Positions 27,179-37,135 of a DNA stretch of 64,000 nucleotides are shown here, piece after piece. The stretch is from assembly GCA_963797605.1 (NCBI GenBank), contig CAWCPX010000009.1:372001-436000 (forward strand), given 5' to 3'. The notes under the pieces were generated by a model. It made no database searches, had not been told where the DNA came from, and worked only from the letters and a program-made list of their open reading frames with translations. Position 1 is the first letter of the stretch. Each line of letters opens with the position of its first letter. The translations under genes and the position numbers were made by a program. This DNA comes from DASQPR01 sp963797605. GTDB lineage: Bacteria > Actinomycetota > Actinomycetes > Mycobacteriales > Micromonosporaceae.

Positions 27179-28945
27179 TTACAGGTACTGACCGGTGTTG
27201 TTGACCGTGTCGATCGCACGGCCCGCCTCTGCGCCCTTGCCACCGGAGATCAGCGTGCGGATGTAGACGATCCGCTCGCCCTTCTTGCCGGAGATGCGGG
27301 CCCAGTCGTCGGGGTTCGTCGTGTTCGGCAGGTCTTCGTTTTCGCGGAATTCGTCGACGCACGAGTCGAGGAGGTGCTGCAGACGCATGCCTTTACGGCC
27401 GGTCGCCAGGAACTCCTTGATCGCCATCTTCTTACCGCGGTCGACGATGTTCTGGATCATGGCACCGGAGTTGAAGTCCTTGAAGTAGAGGACCTCTTTG
27501 TCTCCGTTGGCGTACGTCACCTCGAGGAACCGGTTCTCGTCGGTTTCCGAGTACATCCGCAGCACGGTGGCCTGGATCATGGCGGCCACACACGCGTCGG
27601 CGTCGCCGCCGTGCTCGGCGATGTCGTCGGGGTGCAACGGCAGGCCGGACAGGATGTACTTCGAGAAGATGTCCTTCGCCGCTTCCGCGTCGGGACGCTC
27701 GATCTTGATCTTGACGTCGAGCCGGCCCGGACGCAGGATCGCCGGGTCGATCATGTCTTCCCGGTTGGACGCGCCGATCACGATCACGTTTTCCAGGCCC
27801 TCGACGCCGTCGATCTCCGACAGCAACTGCGGCACAATCGTGTTTTCCACGTCGGACGAGACACCGGAGCCGCGGGTGCGGAACACCGAGTCCATCTCGT
27901 CGAAGAACACGATCACCGGCGTGCCCTCGCTCGCCTTTTCCCGGGCGCGCTGGAAGATCAGCCGGATGTGCCGCTCGGTCTCGCCGACATATTTGTTGAG
28001 CAGTTCCGGGCCCTTGATGTTCAGGAAGAAGCTGGTGTGCTTCTCCTCGCCACGACGCTCGGCGATCTTCTTGGCCAGCGAGTTCGCGACGGCCTTGGCG
28101 ATCAGCGTCTTGCCGCATCCGGGCGGGCCGTAGAGCAGGATGCCCTTCGGCGGCCGCAACTGGTGCTCACGGAACAGATCGGCGTGGAGGAACGGCATTT
28201 CGACCGCGTCGCGAATCATCTCGATCTGACGGTCGAGCCCGCCGATGTCGTGGTAATCGACGTCGGGAACCTCTTCGAGGACGAGTTCTTCGACCTCGCT
28301 CTTGGGGATGCGTTCGTAGGCGTACGCCGATCGCGGCTCGATCATCAGCGAGTCACCCGAGCGCAGCGGCGAGTCGATGAGCGAGTCGGCGAGCGAGACG
28401 ATCCGCTCCTCGTCCGCGTGCGAGATGACCAGCGCCCGGTCGCCGCCCTCAAGGATCTCCTTGAGCATGACGACCTCACCGGTGCGCTCGTAACCGAACG
28501 CGTCGACGATGTTGAGCGCGTCGTTGAGCAGGACCTCCTGGCCCTTCTTCAACGCCTCGGAGTCGATGGACGGGGAGACCGCGACCCGCAGCTTGCGGCC
28601 TCCGGTGAAGATGTCGACCGTGCCGTCGTCATGACGGGTCAGGAACACGCCGTAACCGCTGGGCGGCTGGGCGAGTCGGTCGATCTCCTCCTTGAGCGTG
28701 ATGATCTGGCCACGTGCTTCCTTGAGCGTGGCGACCAGGCGCTCGTTGTTTTCCGTCAGCCGAGAAAGCTGCGCCTGCGTCGCCGCGAGTCGCTCTTCGA
28801 GCTGACGAACGTGTCGAGGGCTTTCGGTCAACTTGCGGCGGACAAGGGCGAGTTCCTCTTGAAGGAACGCGACCTGGGTGGAGAGATCATGGGATTCCTT
28901 CTCCCACCGCGCTGCGCGCGTCTCCGCGTCGTCGCTACGTGCCAC
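27179..28945 (-). CDS. arc: Proteasome-associated AAA+ ATPase ARC/Mpa
   Basis: A 588-residue ATPase. The N-terminal coiled coil (residues ~8-70, binds Pup) is followed by tandem OB domains, then the AAA module with Walker A GPPGCGKT, Walker B VIVFFDEMDS, the arginine-finger region ILRPGRLD and the C-terminal GQYL tail, whose Tyr-Leu docks in the 20S alpha pockets. It unfolds pupylated substrates into PrcAB. I chose the GTG at 28945, preceded by GGGGAGG, over an upstream ATG that would add ~24 non-conserved residues. It is convergent with the antitoxin gene and separated from dop by ~1.7 kb. Confidence 0.96.
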   Translation of the reverse strand: MARSDDAETRAARWEKESHDLSTQVAFLQEELALVRRKLTESPRHVRQLEERLAATQAQLSRLTENNERLVATLKEARGQIITLKEEIDRLAQPPSGYGVFLTRHDDGTVDIFTGGRKLRVAVSPSIDSEALKKGQEVLLNDALNIVDAFGYERTGEVVMLKEILEGGDRALVISHADEERIVSLADSLIDSPLRSGDSLMIEPRSAYAYERIPKSEVEELVLEEVPDVDYHDIGGLDRQIEMIRDAVEMPFLHADLFREHQLRPPKGILLYGPPGCGKTLIAKAVANSLAKKIAERRGEEKHTSFFLNIKGPELLNKYVGETERHIRLIFQRAREKASEGTPVIVFFDEMDSVFRTRGSGVSSDVENTIVPQLLSEIDGVEGLENVIVIGASNREDMIDPAILRPGRLDVKIKIERPDAEAAKDIFSKYILSGLPLHPDDIAEHGGDADACVAAMIQATVLRMYSETDENRFLEVTYANGDKEVLYFKDFNSGAMIQNIVDRGKKMAIKEFLATGRKGMRLQHLLDSCVDEFRENEDLPNTTNPDDWARISGKKGERIVYIRTLISGGKGAEAGRAIDTVNNTGQYL

Positions 28946-29216
28946 GTCCCACCTCCCCGGGGGTAAACGCTTCGATCGCGGTTTCGGCCAAAAAGCGTCG
29001 ACCGCGCTGGACTCCACACTAACTGCTCATGGCCCCGCTTGACCCCTCGCGGCACGGCAGTTAACAACGACTTTAGAAAATCCGTGCCGCGCGGGCCACA
29101 GTCGGACAGCGTTGCCCGGCCGAGCCTGCCCGGCACCACCCCCGGGCGATCACCCGAGCGAAACGGCCTCGGGTACCGTCAAGATGTTCGAGACTAGCTC
29201 TGGAAAGGATGGGCCG

Positions 29217-29504
29217 GTGACCGTTACGACCGACGAGGTGCAGGTCTGGGTTGACCAGGACCTCTGCACCGGAGACGGGCTCTGCGTGCAATACGCGCCG
29301 GAGGTCTTCGAGTTCGACGTCGACGGCCTCGCCTACGTCAAGGATGCCTCGGGCGAGATGATGCTCACACCCGGCGCCCGGACCGATGTGCCCGCCCACC
29401 TGCGGCTCGAGGTCATCGACGCGGCCAAGGAGTGCCCGGGCGACTGCATCCACGTCGTCCGCGCGTCCGACGACGTGGAGATCGCCGGCCCCGAAGCTGA
29501 ATAG
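29217..29504 (+). CDS. Ferredoxin, single-cluster 3Fe-4S/4Fe-4S type
   Basis: A 95-residue protein with the Cys pattern of short actinobacterial ferredoxins: DLC-TGDGLC (C-x5-C, with Asp where a second Cys of 4Fe-4S ferredoxins would be) and a later ECPGDCI. That arrangement favours a 3Fe-4S cluster, as in P450-associated ferredoxins. The C-terminus is acidic. A ferredoxin next to arc is common in the proteasome locus, but its role there is unknown. I chose the GTG at 29217 because GGAAAGGA lies eight bases upstream; an in-frame ATG at 29184 is possible. It diverges from arc. Confidence 0.85.
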   Translation: MTVTTDEVQVWVDQDLCTGDGLCVQYAPEVFEFDVDGLAYVKDASGEMMLTPGARTDVPAHLRLEVIDAAKECPGDCIHVVRASDDVEIAGPEAE

Positions 29505-29632
29505 GCTTTGCTGCTACATGCGGTTTTCCCGCTCGGGCGGCGCTGAGAGACGACGTCTTCCCAAGTCGGCGCAGCACCTGAGGCGATGCTTCTCCTCAGC
29601 CCACGCCGTCGCGCCACCTCGCGAAAAGCCTG

Positions 29633-30202
29633 TTACATCAGGGGACGCCCGACCATCGACGCGATGAGTCGGGCAAACTCCTCTAACCGGGCAATTTGCC
29701 CAGGACCACCGTCATCGACCGTCTTGCCGAATCTCAGGGCGTCATGGCGCAATACGGTCGTGGCGTCGTCGAGCGAGCTGAAACCGGCCTCGTCGAGCGA
29801 CGTGAGCAGGAAATAGACGTCGGCGCTGTCGACGCGAACCGTGCCGCCGTTGACCCGGGTCAGCCGTCGCCGGCAGCCGACCTCGGTCACGGCCGACAGC
29901 GGCACCACGCGCAGCGACGACGTCATCGAGCCGGCCGGGCCGTCGCCGGGTGCGACGTCCTCGCCGTGCCACAGGATCAGGCGGGTTCCGTCGCAGACGA
30001 CGACCTCCTGCCAGACCCCGTTGACCTCGTTGACGAACCGTTCGAGCGTGAAGCCGAGCACCTCGGCGCCGCCGAGCACACCGGTCAGCGCCTCCATGGC
30101 GACCTCGGGGTCGCGGAGATAGGCGCGCGCGGCCGAGTCGAGGTCAGGGTAGGGCGACCAGTCCGGGAAGACCGCGGGCAACTCACTGCCGAACGACACC
30201 AT
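29633..30202 (-). CDS. Conserved actinobacterial protein (possibly DUF5998)
   Basis: A 189-residue cytosolic protein: an N-terminal helix (DLDSAARAYLRDPEVAMEALTG), a beta-rich middle (VLGFTLERFVNEVNGVWQEVVVCDGTRLILWHGED, residues ~48-82), strands VTEVGCRRRLTRV and VRVDSADVYFLL, and a C-terminal helix. The middle looks like a PH-like beta barrel. The name DUF5998 is from memory and uncertain. It starts two bases after trmI on the same strand, so it is the third gene of the site-2-protease/trmI operon. Confidence 0.65.
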   Translation of the reverse strand: MVSFGSELPAVFPDWSPYPDLDSAARAYLRDPEVAMEALTGVLGGAEVLGFTLERFVNEVNGVWQEVVVCDGTRLILWHGEDVAPGDGPAGSMTSSLRVVPLSAVTEVGCRRRLTRVNGGTVRVDSADVYFLLTSLDEAGFSSLDDATTVLRHDALRFGKTVDDGGPGQIARLEEFARLIASMVGRPLM

Positions 30203-30204
30203 CG

Positions 30205-31275
30205 CTACCGACCCACCTCGTCCGTCCCGGTTTCCCGTGTCGCGTCCGCTGCGGCAGGCTCGGCCACAGTCGGCTCGGTCACGATCGGCTCCGGCCCGAC
30301 CGCGTCCACGCCGACCGAGTCAAGCGCCGTCGACTCCTCGACCAGAGCCGCCGCGCCGGCCGCGACCGCCGCCTTTCGCAACGCGTACGCTTCGGCACCC
30401 TTGCTCGGTTTGCGCCGTCGCAGCGGCGCCGTCACACCGGGTGCGAGCCTACGGGACGAGATCAGGAACGCGGTATGCGCGATCATGCGATGGTCCGGGC
30501 GCACCGCCAGCCCCTCGGCGTGCCAGTCGCGCACCAGCGTCTCCCAGGCCCGTGGCTCGGTGAAGCCGCCGTGGTCGCGCAGGGCCTCCATCAGCTCGCT
30601 GAGCTGCGGTGTCGTCGCGACGTAGCCGATGAAGACGCCGCCCGGGATGAGCGCGCGCGACAGCAGATCCATCATCTCCCACGGCGCGAGCATGTCCAGG
30701 ATGATCCGGTCGTAGCCGACCTCGGTGGCGTCGGCGACGTCGCCGACCCGGAGCGTCCAGGCGGGGTGCGGCGCGCCGAAGAAAGCCTCGACGTTCTTCG
30801 CGGCGATCGCGGCGAAATCCTCCCGCACCTCGTAGCTGTGCAGGGTGCCGTGGGCGCCGACGGCCCGCAGCAGCGAGCAGCTGAGCGCACCCGACCCGGC
30901 TCCGGCTTCGAGCACCTTCGCACCCGGGAAGATGTCACCCATGGCGACGATCTGCGCCGCGTCCTTCGGGTAGATGACCTGGGCACCGCGCGGCATCGAC
31001 AGCACGTAGTCCGAGAGCAGGGGCCGCATCGCCAGGTAGGCGGTGCCGCCGGCGGACGTGACGACGCTCCCGTCGGGCAGCCCGATCAGCTCGTCGTGCG
31101 GCAGCGCGCCCCGGTGCGTGTGATAGACCTTGCCGACCTCCAGCACGAGGGTGTGCATCCGGCCCTTCGGGTCGGTCAGCTGGACGCGATCACCCACCCG
31201 GAACGGGCCGCTGTGCGCGTGTCCCACCATCGTGTCCGGGAACGCGTCAACGCCTTCGGCGAGCGGCATGGTCAT
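30205..31275 (-). CDS. trmI: tRNA (adenine(58)-N1)-methyltransferase TrmI
   Basis: A 356-residue SAM-dependent methyltransferase with the TrmI layout: an N-terminal beta domain (GPFRVGDRVQLTDPKGRMHTLVLE), the linker VIYPKDAAQIV, motif I VLEAGAGSGALSCSLLRA, E in SYEVREDF (motif II), D in RVGDVAD, and the catalytic-pocket motif DMLAPWEM. It methylates A58 in the T-loop of tRNAs. The last ~70 residues are an Ala/Glu/Pro-rich tail beyond the usual end (~280). Its ATG overlaps the stop of the upstream site-2 protease by four bases (ATGA). Confidence 0.92.
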   Translation of the reverse strand: MTMPLAEGVDAFPDTMVGHAHSGPFRVGDRVQLTDPKGRMHTLVLEVGKVYHTHRGALPHDELIGLPDGSVVTSAGGTAYLAMRPLLSDYVLSMPRGAQVIYPKDAAQIVAMGDIFPGAKVLEAGAGSGALSCSLLRAVGAHGTLHSYEVREDFAAIAAKNVEAFFGAPHPAWTLRVGDVADATEVGYDRIILDMLAPWEMMDLLSRALIPGGVFIGYVATTPQLSELMEALRDHGGFTEPRAWETLVRDWHAEGLAVRPDHRMIAHTAFLISSRRLAPGVTAPLRRRKPSKGAEAYALRKAAVAAGAAALVEESTALDSVGVDAVGPEPIVTEPTVAEPAAADATRETGTDEVGR

Positions 31276-32510
31276 TCGTGGGGCCCCCTGGCTTCGAGCA
31301 TGGCGATCACGTCCCGCACACGCAGGACGCCCACGACATCCTCGCCCACGGTCACGAGCAGGTCGTTGCCCGGGTTCGCCTGAACCGCCGCGAGCACGTC
31401 CATGCCGGCGGCGTCGGCCGGAATCCGCTGCGACGGCGCCACCGATCGAGAGACAGAGTCAACATCGACCCAGGGCCTTCGATTGATGGGTACGCGCTCC
31501 GCCGCGAGCCCGTTGACCAGTGCGATCACGCGGCCGGCGGTATCCGCGACACCGATCGCGAGCGTGTCCGGGGTGCGGGGATCGACGCTGGGCGCCCGGG
31601 GCGTCACAGTGCCATCGACGCCTTCGGCCGGCCGACCCAGCAGGGCCTCGTCTCGCTGCCGCAGCGCTTCCGAGAGTGGCGTACCCGATAAGACAAGATG
31701 CAATGGCCGTGCCATCTCTCCCGCCCGCACGCCGGGCAGGCGGCGCTTGACCCCCGCGATCCGGATCGTCTCGGACGCGCCGTTCCACAGCGTCAGCGAG
31801 ACCATCAGCACCAGGATCACGCTGATGAAGGTCAGGATCGGCGTGATGGTGTAGAGCACGATGCCGCCGAGCAGCGTCGCGATCGCGATCACCCGGCCGG
31901 TCCAGCCGGCGATGGTGTCGGCGCGGTTGCCGTCGTGGGTCAGGCCCCAGATGCCGGCCCGCAGCGCCCGGCCGCCGTCCAGCGGCAGGCCCGGCAGCAC
32001 GTTGAAGATCGCGACCAGCGCGTTCGTGGCGGCGAGCTGGAAGATCAGGTCGCCGAGCACGGTCCCTCGGGTGGTCACCGGCACCAGCGCGGCCGCGACG
32101 ATCGCGAGGCCGAACGAGACGGCCGGGCCGGCGAGCGCGATCGACGCTTCGGCCCGGGGCGTCGGCGCCTCGCTGTCCATCTCGGTGAAGCCCCCGAGCA
32201 GTTCCAGGGTGATGCCGCGGACGCCGACCCGGAACCGCCGAGCCACGACCGCGTGACCCAATTCGTGCAGCAGCACCGAGAGCAGCAGGCAGATGACGAT
32301 GCTGACGCCGAGGCCGTAGGCGGCGACCTTCGAGTGGCCGGCGCCGGCGTAGGGGCCGTAGCCGACGATGATGATGGCGGCCAGCAGGATCCAGGACGGC
32401 GTCAGATAGATCGGGACGCCCATGATCCGGGCGACCTGCCACGAACCGAAGCGCGGTGGACGCGGGGCGGGCGGGTGCCGGCCGTCTTTCTGATGCTCGG
32501 TCGCTGCCAT
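31272..32510 (-). CDS. Site-2 metalloprotease (M50) with CBS domains
   Basis: A 412-residue intramembrane protease. Active-site His-Glu lies in V-L-L-H-E-L-G-H-A, and the third zinc ligand in NVLPGLPLDGGRAL. Five or six transmembrane helices surround these (residues ~30-260). The C-terminal ~140 residues form a CBS pair, as in the class III site-2 proteases typical of actinobacteria and of SpoIVFB-like regulators. Likely cuts membrane-bound anti-sigma factors or similar. The ATG at 32510 was chosen because the segment FGSWQVARIMGVPIYL then lies near the N-terminus as in homologues. It overlaps trmI downstream. Confidence 0.9.
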   Translation of the reverse strand: MAATEHQKDGRHPPAPRPPRFGSWQVARIMGVPIYLTPSWILLAAIIIVGYGPYAGAGHSKVAAYGLGVSIVICLLLSVLLHELGHAVVARRFRVGVRGITLELLGGFTEMDSEAPTPRAEASIALAGPAVSFGLAIVAAALVPVTTRGTVLGDLIFQLAATNALVAIFNVLPGLPLDGGRALRAGIWGLTHDGNRADTIAGWTGRVIAIATLLGGIVLYTITPILTFISVILVLMVSLTLWNGASETIRIAGVKRRLPGVRAGEMARPLHLVLSGTPLSEALRQRDEALLGRPAEGVDGTVTPRAPSVDPRTPDTLAIGVADTAGRVIALVNGLAAERVPINRRPWVDVDSVSRSVAPSQRIPADAAGMDVLAAVQANPGNDLLVTVGEDVVGVLRVRDVIAMLEARGPHE

Positions 32511-32612
32511 TGCCCGCAATGCTACGCAAGACGCGGCTGCCACGGCGCGGTTGAACCGCCGCCGAGCGCACCCGGGGCCCGCCTTCACGCCGGGAGTGTC
32601 GCAGGGTTGCTC

Positions 32613-32618
32613 TAGCCT
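32613..32618 (+). promoter_or_regulatory. -10 box for the RecB-like nuclease gene
   Basis: TAGCCT, seven bases before the ATG at 32626; no ribosome-binding site is seen. Confidence 0.45.
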
Positions 32619-32625
32619 GCTCCAC

Positions 32626-33576
32626 ATGACGGCAATCGAGCGCTCCGAGACATCGCCTGAGACATCGACCGACGTGTCCCCGGAGGTGGTGGCCGCGGAT
32701 GCCGGTCCGGCGACGGAGCTGGAGGACTCGCGGCTGCGGGCCTCGCTGTCCCCGTCCCGCGCCGGCGACTTCAAGACCTGTCCCCTGCTCTACCGGCTGC
32801 GCAGCATCGACCGCATTCCCGAAGCGCCGACCGCCGATCAGGCCCGGGGCACCCTGGTGCACGCCGTGCTGGAGAAGCTGTTCGACCTCGACGCCGCCGA
32901 GCGCACCCCGGCCGCGGCCGCAGAGCTGGTCGATCCACAGTGGCGCCGGCTCGTCGAGGAGTCGCCCGACCTGGCCGGCGTCGTCACCGACGAGACCCTG
33001 GCCGAGTTCTTCGAGTCGGCGAGCAGCCTGCTGGAGGGCTACTTCGGCATGGAAGACCCGCGCCGGCTCGCCCCGGCCGAGCGCGAGTGCCTGGTCACGA
33101 CGGAGGTCGACGAGGGCCGGTTGCAGTTGCGCGGGTTCATCGACCGGCTCGACATCGCGCCCGACGGCGCCATCCGGGTCGTCGACTACAAGACCGGTGG
33201 AGCGCCGCGGGAGGCGTTCGAGGCGCGAGCGCTGTTCCAGTTGAAGTTCTACGCGCTGGTCCTGTGGCGCACACGCGGCGTGGTCCCGTCGGTGTTGCGG
33301 CTGATCTATTTGAAAGACCGCGAGATCTGTGACTTCCAGCCTGACGTCGAGGAGCTGGCTCGCTTCGAGCGCACCGTGATCGCGCTGTGGGCGGCGATCA
33401 ACCGGGCCCGCGAGGCGCGGGAGTTCCGGCCGACGCCGAGCCGACTGTGCGGGTGGTGCGCGCACCAGTCGCTGTGCCCGGAGTTCGGTGGCACCCCGCC
33501 GCCCTACCCGGTCGAGTTCGGCTCCGCCATCGTCTCCCCCGCGACCGTCTCCGTGACGTCCGAGACGGGCGAGTAA
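32626..33576 (+). CDS. RecB-family PD-(D/E)XK exonuclease with Fe-S cysteines
   Basis: A 316-residue nuclease domain of the RecB/Cas4/AddB type. Motifs: H in ARGTLVHAVLEKLF, D in RGFIDRLDIAPDG, E/K active site in RVVDYKTGG, and the Q/Y motif in ALFQLKFYALVL. One cysteine near the start (DFKTC) and three near the end (LCGWCAHQSLC) have the spacing of the 4Fe-4S cluster that ties the ends of Cas4 and AddB nucleases. Stand-alone genes of this type next to trmI and a site-2 protease recur in actinobacteria. The substrate is presumably single-stranded DNA. Confidence 0.88.
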   Translation: MTAIERSETSPETSTDVSPEVVAADAGPATELEDSRLRASLSPSRAGDFKTCPLLYRLRSIDRIPEAPTADQARGTLVHAVLEKLFDLDAAERTPAAAAELVDPQWRRLVEESPDLAGVVTDETLAEFFESASSLLEGYFGMEDPRRLAPAERECLVTTEVDEGRLQLRGFIDRLDIAPDGAIRVVDYKTGGAPREAFEARALFQLKFYALVLWRTRGVVPSVLRLIYLKDREICDFQPDVEELARFERTVIALWAAINRAREAREFRPTPSRLCGWCAHQSLCPEFGGTPPPYPVEFGSAIVSPATVSVTSETGE

Positions 33577-33793
33577 ATCAGGCCGGCCACCGAGCCCCGC
33601 ACGCACCGTGAGCCGCTGTCGGCATGGCAACTGAGGGATGACCCTGAGAGAAATCTCCGGGAGAAGTCCACCCGAACTACGCCCTCAGGTTGACGCGCAC
33701 GAAACGTGACTCAGCCACCATGAGTCGGGCGCCGAACCTAGTCGGCGGCGCCGAGAGCGTCATGAGCAGACGGAAAACACGGGAGGCACGGAA
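33577..33793. other. Intergenic region upstream of the MacB-type ABC operon
   Basis: About 217 bases, no gene. It contains an imperfect repeat of CTGAGGG and CCCTGAG-like words around 33632-33690 and a TTGACG at 33690-33695, but no matching -10 at the right spacing, so I assign no promoter. Confidence 0.5.
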
Positions 33794-34565
33794 GTGACAG
33801 CCATACACGCGCAGGCCACGAGTATCGCGGCGCGCGCGGACGACGTCTGGAAGGTGTACGGATCGGGTGAGGCCCAGGTGGCCGCGCTCCGAGGGGTGAG
33901 CGTGGAGCTGCGCCGCGGCCAGTTCACCGCGATCATGGGCCCGTCCGGGTCGGGCAAGTCGACGCTCATGCACTGCCTCGCCGGTCTCGACACGGTGACC
34001 CGGGGCGACGTGTTCATCGGTGACACCAAGCTCACCGGCATGTCCGACTCGCGAGCTGACCAGGCTGCGCCGCGACCAGGTCGGCTTCATCTTCCAGCAG
34101 TTCAACCTGCTCCCGACGCTGACCGCCGAGGAGAACATCACGCTGCCGCTCGCGATCGCCGGCCGCAAGCCCGACAAGGAGTGGTTCGACCGGGTCATCG
34201 ACACCGTCGGGCTGCGCGACCGGCTCAGTCACCGGCCGACCCAGCTCTCCGGCGGCCAGCAGCAGCGGGTCGCGTGCGCCCGGGCGCTGGTGTCGCGGCC
34301 CGACGTCATCTTCGCCGACGAGCCGACCGGCAACCTCGACTCGCGGTCCGGTGCCGAGGTGCTCGGCTTCCTGCGCAACTCGGTCGACGAGTTCGAGCCA
34401 GACCATCGTCATGGTGACCCACGACCCGAACGCCGCCGCGTACGCCGACCGGGTCATCTTCCTCGCCGACGGCGCGATCGTCGACCGAGCTGCTCCTCGC
34501 CGACGGCCGACGCGGTGCTCGACACCATGAAGCGCCTCGACTCGATCACGGCGGGTGACGCCTGA
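33794..34565 (+). CDS. ABC transporter ATP-binding protein, LolD/MacB type (three frameshifts)
   Basis: About 256 residues after bridging three inserted bases (near 34050, 34398 and 34482). Walker A is GPSGSGKST, the Q-loop lies in VGFIFQQFNLLP, the signature is LSGGQQQR, Walker B VIFADEPTGNLD and the H-loop VTHDP. All are intact, as expected for the mechanotransmission ABC proteins that pair with MacB/FtsX-like permeases. GTG start with GGGAGG about 11 bases upstream. The stop overlaps or abuts the permease start at 34565, so they form one exporter. Substrate unknown; similar systems export antimicrobial peptides or signals. Confidence 0.88.
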
Positions 34566-37111
34566 TGTTGCGGGCCACCTTCAAGAGCCTGCTGTCGCGC
34601 AAGCTCCGGCTGATCCTCTCCGGCCTCGCGGTCGTGCTCGGCGTGATGTTCGTGTCCGGGTCGTTCGTGCTGACCGACACGCTGTCGAACTCGTTCCACG
34701 ACCTGTTCGCGAACGCGTACTCGCACACGGACCTGCAGGTGTCGGCGAAGCAGAAGATCGATGACTCGCAAGCCCAGAACGACACCGCGACCACCGTGCC
34801 GGCGAGCGTGATCAACCAGATCACCGCAGTGCCGGGCGTCGTCAGCGCGACGGGACTCGTCCGTGCCGACGGCGCCCACGTCGTCGGCCCCAACGGCAAG
34901 GTGCTCGTCACCGCCGGCGCGCCGCGGTTCGGCATCAACTGGACCGGCGACGAGCGGCATCAGCTCCATCAAGACCGGCCGTGCACCGTCCGCGCCGAGA
35001 CGAGATCGTCGTCGACAACGGTGTCGCGAAAGCCGGGTCGTTCCACGTCGGCGACCAGGTCGGGGTCTCCGTCAACGCCCCCGCCAAGAGCTTCACCCTC
35101 GTCGGCATCTTCGTCTACAGCGGCGACCGCGACTCCCTCGGCGGCGAGCAAACGGTCGCGTTCACCACGCCCGTCGCGCAGCAACTCATGCTGCACAACC
35201 CCGACGCGTTCTCCGCCATCGACGTCCGGCCGGTGGCCGGCCTGTCCGACACCGCCCTGCAGGACCGGGTCGCGAAAGCGCTCGGCCCGGACTACGTGGC
35301 CAAGACCGGCAAGCAGCTCGCCGCCGACCAGGCCGCGACGTTTTCCAGCCCTGCTCGGGTTCGTCAACGACATCTTCCTCGGCTTCGCCGGCGTCGCCCT
35401 GTTCGTCGGCATCTTCCTGATCCTCAACACGTTCTCGATCATCGTGGCGCAGCGTACCAGGGAACTCGCGTTGCTGCGGGCGCTCGGCGGCAGCCGGAAC
35501 CAGATGATCGGGTCGGTGCTCACCGAGGCCGTCGTGATCGGCGTCCTCGCGTCGACGGTCGGTCTGGGCGCCGGCGTCGGGGTCGGGGCGCTGCTGGCCT
35601 ACGTGTTCAGCCACGTCGGCGGCGGCAGTCTGCAACTCGCCGGGCTCAGCGTCCCGGCCTCGGCGATCATCGCATCGTTCGCGGTCGGCATCACCATCAC
35701 CGTCGTCGCGGCGCTGCTACCGGCGCTGCGAGCCTCCCGGATCGCCCCGATCGCCGCCATGCGCGACGCGGCCACGCCCGACCGGCCGCTGACCCGCGTG
35801 ACCATCATCGGCTCGCTGATCTTCGCGGCCGGCGCGGCGCTGCTCGGCACCGGGCTCTCCGGAGCCGGCGACAATACGCTCGCGCTCATCGTCAGTGGTG
35901 TGGGCGTGTCATTTGTCGGCATCGCGGTGCTCACGCCGGCGATCAGCCGGCCCATTGTCAGCGCGCTGGGCAGCCTGTTCAGCTGGTCGGTGCCGGGCCG
36001 GCTCGGCAAGCGAAACTCGGCCCGCAATCCCCGCCGCACCGCGATAACGGCGGCCGCGCTGATGGTCGGCATCGCGCTGATCGTCGGCGTCAACGTGGTG
36101 CTGAGCTCCGCGAAGACGAGCATCACCGGCATCGATAGCTCCACGATCAAAGCCGACCTCGTCATCACCGGCGGCAGCAACGCTCAACCGGTCGCGTTCG
36201 ACCCGACCGTGCTCACGAAGGCGGCGGCGATTCCGGGCGTGCATGAGGTCGCCGGCGTCTACCAAGATCGGGCCAAGATCAACGGCAAGGTCATCGGCCT
36301 CACGGCGATCAACGAACCGCGCTCCATGACGGACGTGTTCTCGCTGAAACCCACCGCCGGCACGCTGAGCACCCTCGACAGCGGGCAGATCGTGGTTGAC
36401 CAGCCGACCGCGACCAAACTCGGCCTGCACGCCGGGACCGGCGTCACGGTGCAGATGACCAACGGCGGGCCTCGTACCTTCACGCTCTCCGGGATCTACG
36501 CCAAGAACGCGCTGTTCAACGGGTGGGCAATCAACGCGGTCGACGCCTCAAACTTCCAGGTCGACGAGCCCTTCCAGGCCTACATCCAACTGACCGCGGG
36601 CACCGCCGTCGCTCCGGTGAAGGCACAGGTCGACCACCTGCTGGCCGACAGCCCGGAGGCGAACGTCGCCGACTTCAGCGACTTCGTCAAGCAGCAGGCC
36701 GACAGCCTCGACTCGGTGCTGACGTTCATTCAGATCCTGCTGGCGCTCGCCATCGTGATCGCGATCCTCGGTGTGATCAACACGCTCGCGCTCTCCGTGC
36801 TCGAACGCACCCGAGAAATCGGTCTGCTCCGGGCGATCGGCATGTCCCGGCGGCAGACGATGGGCATGGTCACGGTGGAGTCGGTGGTGATCTCGGTGTT
36901 CGGCGCCGTGCTCGGGATCGCGGTCGGCATCGGTCTGGGCACCTCGATCGTCCACGCGCTGCACGATCAGGGCATCAAGGACCTGACCCTGCCGTACCAG
37001 CAGATCATCGTGATCCTGATCTTGTCCGCGATCGTCGGCGTCGTCGCCGCGGTGCTGCCCGCGATCCGGGCCGCCCGCACGAACGTGCTCGGCGCGATCA
37101 GTTACGAGTGA
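34565..37111 (+). CDS. MacB/FtsX-type ABC permease (three frameshifts)
   Basis: A permease of about 848 residues with the duplicated actinobacterial layout: one N-terminal transmembrane helix (LILSGLAVVLGVMFVSGSFVL), an extracellular domain, three helices with FtsX motifs (LALLRALGGSRNQMIG), then a second helix-domain-three-helix unit ending LGLL RAIGMSRRQTMGM-like repeats and LPAIRAARTNVLGAISYE. It moves substrates out of the outer membrane leaflet or transmits force, powered by the ATPase encoded just upstream. Single-base insertions near 34955, 34997 and 35348 break the first extracellular domain; the remaining 590 residues are clean. Confidence 0.85.
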   Translation: MLRATFKSLLSRKLRLILSGLAVVLGVMFVSGSFVLTDTLSNSFHDLFANAYSHTDLQVSAKQKIDDSQAQNDTATTVPASVINQITAVPGVVSATGLVRADGAHVVGPNGKVLVTAGAPRFGINWTGDERHQLHQDRPCTVRAETRSSSTTVSRKPGRSTSATRSGSPSTPPPRASPSSASSSTAATATPSAASKRSRSPRPSRSNSCCTTPTRSPPSTSGRWPACPTPPCRTGSRKRSARTTWPRPASSSPPTRPRRFPALLGFVNDIFLGFAGVALFVGIFLILNTFSIIVAQRTRELALLRALGGSRNQMIGSVLTEAVVIGVLASTVGLGAGVGVGALLAYVFSHVGGGSLQLAGLSVPASAIIASFAVGITITVVAALLPALRASRIAPIAAMRDAATPDRPLTRVTIIGSLIFAAGAALLGTGLSGAGDNTLALIVSGVGVSFVGIAVLTPAISRPIVSALGSLFSWSVPGRLGKRNSARNPRRTAITAAALMVGIALIVGVNVVLSSAKTSITGIDSSTIKADLVITGGSNAQPVAFDPTVLTKAAAIPGVHEVAGVYQDRAKINGKVIGLTAINEPRSMTDVFSLKPTAGTLSTLDSGQIVVDQPTATKLGLHAGTGVTVQMTNGGPRTFTLSGIYAKNALFNGWAINAVDASNFQVDEPFQAYIQLTAGTAVAPVKAQVDHLLADSPEANVADFSDFVKQQADSLDSVLTFIQILLALAIVIAILGVINTLALSVLERTREIGLLRAIGMSRRQTMGMVTVESVVISVFGAVLGIAVGIGLGTSIVHALHDQGIKDLTLPYQQIIVILILSAIVGVVAAVLPAIRAARTNVLGAISYE

Positions 37112-37135
37112 TGCAGAGCTACGAATGATGTAGCG

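Noticed and set aside
33632..33695. Promoter and operator upstream of the ABC operon (TTGACG)
   Set aside because: No -10 element at 16-19 bases and only imperfect repeats; too weak to annotate.
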